Source: Bryobacteraceae bacterium
GTDB lineage: Bacteria; Acidobacteriota; Terriglobia; Bryobacterales; Bryobacteraceae
Assembly (NCBI GenBank): GCA_030036985.1
Contig: JASHSD010000987.1
Coordinates: forward strand, 1 to 8,266
DNA length: 8,266 nt
Reading direction: 5' to 3'
Below are positions 5,701 to 8,266 of the stretch, piece after piece. How positions within the stretch are numbered: position 1 is the first letter of the stretch; every line of letters starts with the position of its first letter. Under the pieces are notes generated by a model. The model was not told the DNA's origin. It did not search any database and saw only the letters and a list, made by a program, of their open reading frames with translations. The position numbers and the translations under genes were made by a program.

Positions 5701-6734
5701 ACAGTTCGGCTTATTGCAAGGGATACTCGAGCTGCACAGCCGCGGTGGCGGCACAGCAAAAGACCAACATTACTTCGACCCTGGTCTATAACCTTTGGTC
5801 GACGCTGAACTCTTCGTCCAGTTGGACGCTGGGCCGTACGCTGCTTTCCGCGCCGGCTCTTGGCGGCGCAGTCGGACCTCAGCTTAATTCTTACGAACTC
5901 GCCGCCAGCCTCGGCTACGGCAACTACAATGCCGCGTTCCTGACGCTGACGACAAAGAACTGGCACGGGCTGACGGGGCGCTCCAACTTTACCTGGAGCC
6001 GCGCCATGGGCACAGGCGATTCCGCGCAAAGCAGCAGTTCGCAGACCGTGGTGGACCCCTGGAACCTCCAGGAGTCTTACGGGCCGCAACCTTTTGACAT
6101 TCGCTTCGTTTATAACCTGGCGCTGCTTTATCACGTGCCCGGTTATCGCTCGCAATCGGGTATCATCGGTCGGCTGCTGGGAGGATGGTCGATTGCCCCG
6201 ATCTTTACCGCGCAGAGCGGCGCGCCGCTCGAAGTTAGTCAGGGCACGGGCACGAACGCGGATGCCCAAGCCTTCGGCGAAGAGTATGGCAACAGTAACT
6301 CAGCTTATGAGAACGCGGTCCTCCTTACCGCTTACACGGGTGGGAACTCTTTGCATCAGGGCGTGGTGGCAACGGGCGGCATCGGAACCAACGGCAACCT
6401 TTCCGCGGGCGGCAGCGGACTCAACATGTTCGCCAATCCGGCAGCGGTTTATTCGGAATTCGGCAGGCTGGTTCTGGGTCTCGATACGGATGCCGGCGGC
6501 GCGGGCGTGCTTCGCGGTTTCCCCACGTGGAACCTGGATACAACCATCTCAAAGGATATCCGCGGAACCGAACGCGTCAGCGCGACGCTGATTTTCCAGT
6601 TCACGAATATCCTGAATCACTTCCAACCCTCCACTCCGAGCCTGAACATCGACAGCCCGCAGACATGGGGCGTCGTCAATGGGCAGGCCAATGCTCCGCG
6701 GCAACTGGAGTTCGGTCTGCGCATTCACTTCTGA
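2766..6734 (+). CDS. TonB-dependent receptor with N-terminal carboxypeptidase-regulatory-like domain (Oar-like)
   Basis: This 1322-aa outer-membrane protein starts at TTG. Residues 1-34 are a signal peptide (basic N-terminus, hydrophobic 18-33, cleavage likely after A34). Residues 38-124 are a carboxypeptidase-regulatory-like/Cna-B type beta domain (GSIAGRVTDPQDASV, then NADGRYIFANIPPGLYDLAV). About 125-257 is the plug, and from about 258 the TonB-dependent beta-barrel runs to the end. The chain finishes LEFGLRIHF, with the terminal Phe typical of barrels inserted by BAM. This is the large Oar-like receptor type expanded in acidobacteria, probably taking up or binding an organic polymer or oligomer; the substrate is unknown. 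No TonB box is obvious. All six mature-chain cysteines fall in three close pairs (383/389, 832/841, 984/990). It is intact, has its own promoter, and ends 3 nt before a cytochrome-type gene, indicating an operon. Confidence 0.92.
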   Translation: MTYKRKLQIDQTLKRPIWAWVTCVCLASPLVVFAQSAGTGSIAGRVTDPQDASVKAAEVQLTDASTRTVRSTPTNADGRYIFANIPPGLYDLAVSSEGFKTAKIDHQTVEVGSDLTLNVTLEIGTVAATIEVAASQGAELQTTNSTVGTAISGESLLLLPNFGRDANALAVLQVGVTPSGQVAGTQSDQSAFQLDGGNNSDDMAGTNNSYTVNASNGPAGVVPTPVESIEEFKVGISNQTADFNGAAGSEVQMVTKRGTDAFHGALYDYYYATNIGAANTWKNDHTPSDGLAYTPLPDTHQNRFGGALGGPAAPKFWGGKTYFFTNYEGFRYPDQTTYETDVPSTLMRAGVIQVPNASGVYQAYNLNPYPVTVNGTTYQPAVCSTGSLCDPLGIGLNPIVNQIWQKYMPLANDPSFGDQYNTQGYRSTINLPQTSNFVVGRIDHDFGEKNHFMVSDRYYNYNQLTSSQVDIGGALPGDTFGQATASAPRPQKAEYLVAGLTTILTPNLTNDFRFSFLRNYWDWADDGGVPQLPGLGGAVEIGGETSGALIPYNVNSGSTRQRAWDGHNQTYRDDLNQSWGNHLFRYGASFMRDGDFYTRNDNGIATDADLTYQIGQGSGISMPAAYLPSGLPTAQITNWTNLYAEVLGIVSQSQVMYTRSGTSLNLNPTGEPIEIHAIVPDYNEYFTDSWHLRPNFTLTYGLGYDIQMAPTEAQAVMLVNTSAQPLSLTTYLQETETAALAGHPMVPEVGFATPANVSGGRTTPFNTFFGQVSPRLSAAWSPGAHDGLLGKVLGNGQTVLRGGYVRVYGRLNGGRIVGSPALGAGLEQVDQCIGVSATGGCLGADGVTPSTAFRIGTDGLTAPLVPVTSTLAQPYFPGVGGNAIAGDGAGVDVNFRPDRSDEFNVTIQRAISQNFVLEAGYIGRIIRNEYDLININAVPTMTTLDGQTFANAFANLYQEVSQDQTIQAQPFFEAALGGDSSAYCKGYSSCTAAVAAQQKTNITSTLVYNLWSTLNSSSSWTLGRTLLSAPALGGAVGPQLNSYELAASLGYGNYNAAFLTLTTKNWHGLTGRSNFTWSRAMGTGDSAQSSSSQTVVDPWNLQESYGPQPFDIRFVYNLALLYHVPGYRSQSGIIGRLLGGWSIAPIFTAQSGAPLEVSQGTGTNADAQAFGEEYGNSNSAYENAVLLTAYTGGNSLHQGVVATGGIGTNGNLSAGGSGLNMFANPAAVYSEFGRLVLGLDTDAGGAGVLRGFPTWNLDTTISKDIRGTERVSATLIFQFTNILNHFQPSTPSLNIDSPQTWGVVNGQANAPRQLEFGLRIHF

Positions 6735-6737
6735 CCT

Positions 6738-8266
6738 ATGCGGACCCTGGTAGCTCTTATCGGATTCACCGGCGCGTTGTGGGCCCAAAGCCCGCAGCGC
6801 GCCGTGATCAATCAATACTGCGGCGGATGCCACAACGAGCGGGTCAAATCCGGCGGGCTCGCGCTGACCGCGCTCGATGTGACCCATCCCGAGCACGACG
6901 CGGCGGAATGGGAGAAGGCGATCGTCAAACTGCGCGCCGGTATGATGCCGCCGGCCGGCATGAAGCGGGACAAAGCCGCGCTCGACGGCCTGGCCACCTA
7001 CCTTGAAGACAGTCTGGATAAGGCAGCGCTGGCCAATCCCAATCCCGGCAGGCCTTCGTTGCATCGCCTGAACCGCACGGAATACGCGAATTCCGTGCGG
7101 GACCTGCTGGATCTGGAAATCGATCCGGCGAACTGGCTTCCGGCCGACGACAGCAGCCACGGCTTCGACAACATGTCCGAAGTGCTGAACGTTTCGCCCA
7201 CGCTCATGGATGGTTACATCCGCGCCGCGGGAAATATCAGCCGTCTGGCGGTGGGCGATCCCACCATGAGTCCGCAGGTGGACACTTATCACCTGCCTTC
7301 GACGTTTTCGCAGACGCATCATGTGGAAGGCACGCCGCTCGGTACGCGCGGCGGCATCGTGTTCACGCACAACTTTCCGGCGGATGGCGAATACAGCTTC
7401 CGCATGACGCTCTACTTCACCACCAACACGCTTCTGTTCGGGACCTACGCGAAAGACGAAGACCTTGAAGTTGCGGTGAACGGAGAGAAGGTTGCATTAC
7501 TCCCGGTCAATCCGCACATGAAGGTCGATGACGATCTGCGCACGCCGCCGATCCGCATCAAGGCGGGGCCGCAGGTGATATCGGCATCATTCATTGAGAG
7601 GAGCGCGGGGCCGGTTGACGACTTCGTGATGCCTTACGAGCAGAGCATGGAAGACCTCTTCGTGGGCCGCACGCAGGGGCTGACCGCATTGCCCCATCTG
7701 CGGAACATCGGCGTCAGCGGGCCTTACAACGTGACCGGCGTCAGCGACACGCCCAGCCGGAGGAAGATCTTCGTCTGCCGTCCGACAAGTGAGCACGATG
7801 AGATCGCCTGCGCCAACAGGATTTTGAGCAATCTGGCAAGGCGGGCGTATCGAAGGCCAATCACCGACGCGGATCGCGAAGACCTGCTCAGCGCTTACCA
7901 GGCCGGGCGCAAGAATGGCGACTTCGATTCCGGCATTCGCGCCGCGGTGGAGCTGATTCTGGCGAATCCGCAATTTGTTTTTCGATTCGAGCAGACCCCG
8001 CCGCACGTTGCGCCCGGAACCAACTATCGCGTGAGCGATACGGAGCTGGCTTCGCGGCTCTCTTACTTCCTTTGGAGCAGCGCGCCGGACGATCGTCTAC
8101 TCGCCATCGCCGAACAGGGGCGCCTGCACGAGCCGAAGGTTCTTGAAGCCGAGGTGCGCCGCATGCTTGCGGACGATCGATCTCAGGCGCTGATCGAAAA
8201 CTTCGCCGGTCAATGGCTTTATTTGCGAAATCTGAAAAGTGCCCAACCCGACGTCTTCACGTATCC
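6738..8266 (+). CDS. DUF1592-family secreted c-type cytochrome (PSCyt1-DUF1587-DUF1595-DUF1592), partial
   Basis: The first 509 codons are present and the frame is open at the right edge. Residues 1-16 form a short signal peptide ending in LWA. A planctomycete-type cytochrome domain (PSCyt1, about 24-90) has the haem motif C28-G-G-C31-H32 and a likely axial methionine in GMMPP (M69/M70). DUF1587 follows (107-171: LHRLNRTEYANSVRDLL and DDSSHGFDN), then a beta-rich stretch (about 205-287, with YSFRMTLYF and LEVAVNGEKV) resembling a jelly-roll binding module. DUF1595 (about 347-417) has C347-R-P and C358-A, and DUF1592 starts at 428 (YRVSDTELASRLSYFLWSS). Known relatives are near 800 aa and add DUF1588 and DUF1585, expected beyond the edge. 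Their activity is not established; redox handling of polysaccharide or other polymers has been suggested from context. No Shine-Dalgarno sequence is seen, so translation is probably coupled to the receptor gene, whose stop is 3 nt upstream. Confidence 0.92.
   Translation, partial: MRTLVALIGFTGALWAQSPQRAVINQYCGGCHNERVKSGGLALTALDVTHPEHDAAEWEKAIVKLRAGMMPPAGMKRDKAALDGLATYLEDSLDKAALANPNPGRPSLHRLNRTEYANSVRDLLDLEIDPANWLPADDSSHGFDNMSEVLNVSPTLMDGYIRAAGNISRLAVGDPTMSPQVDTYHLPSTFSQTHHVEGTPLGTRGGIVFTHNFPADGEYSFRMTLYFTTNTLLFGTYAKDEDLEVAVNGEKVALLPVNPHMKVDDDLRTPPIRIKAGPQVISASFIERSAGPVDDFVMPYEQSMEDLFVGRTQGLTALPHLRNIGVSGPYNVTGVSDTPSRRKIFVCRPTSEHDEIACANRILSNLARRAYRRPITDADREDLLSAYQAGRKNGDFDSGIRAAVELILANPQFVFRFEQTPPHVAPGTNYRVSDTELASRLSYFLWSSAPDDRLLAIAEQGRLHEPKVLEAEVRRMLADDRSQALIENFAGQWLYLRNLKSAQPDVFTY

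Noticed and set aside
4656..6269. A 537-codon minus-strand open frame inside the receptor gene
   Set aside because: Its translation is rich in Arg, Gly, Ala and Val with no recognisable domain or signal, and it lies wholly antisense to the well-supported receptor frame. Long antisense frames are common in GC-rich genes.
6549..7370. A 273-codon minus-strand open frame across the receptor/cytochrome junction
   Set aside because: It is antisense to two strongly supported frames, Arg/His/Gly-rich and without a recognisable motif.

Overview
The window looks like chromosomal DNA from an acidobacterium, most like the Solibacter/Bryobacter group. The DNA is GC-rich. It holds a very large TonB-dependent receptor with an N-terminal carboxypeptidase-regulatory-like domain, and directly behind it a secreted cytochrome of the PSCyt1/DUF1587/DUF1595/DUF1592 type. 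That pairing is characteristic of these organisms. The assignment is inferred from protein families only, and Planctomycetes and Verrucomicrobia share some of them. There is no rRNA, tRNA, CRISPR array, prophage or transposase gene.

Left part (1-2050). The 5' end of glgC (ADP-glucose pyrophosphorylase, glycogen synthesis) leaves the window on the minus strand. Divergent from it is rpsU (ribosomal protein S21), with a good sigma-70 promoter, a perfect 10-bp hairpin at the predicted transcript start, a strong Shine-Dalgarno sequence and a TTG start. A hairpin terminator candidate follows. Next come a 103-aa protein with two zinc ribbons, an ECF-type sigma factor, and 16 nt later a protein joining an anti-sigma-like H-x3-C-x2-C segment to a STAS (anti-anti-sigma) domain. 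The last two are probably a co-transcribed regulatory pair. A 9-bp GC hairpin closes this block.

Middle (2051-2765). A small secreted protein rich in Tyr, Gly, Pro and His lies convergent on the minus strand. Upstream of it is a 110-bp non-coding element with inverted-repeat ends and four internal hairpins, then the promoter of the receptor gene.

Right part (2766-8266). The 1322-aa receptor ends 3 nt before the start of the DUF1592-family cytochrome gene, which runs off the right edge. The two probably form an operon for handling an external substrate at the outer membrane and in the periplasm. The substrate cannot be read from the sequence.

The most distinctive items are the zinc-finger/STAS hybrid beside the sigma factor, the rpsU leader hairpin and the MITE-like hairpin cluster. 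I see no clearly new defence or mobile system.
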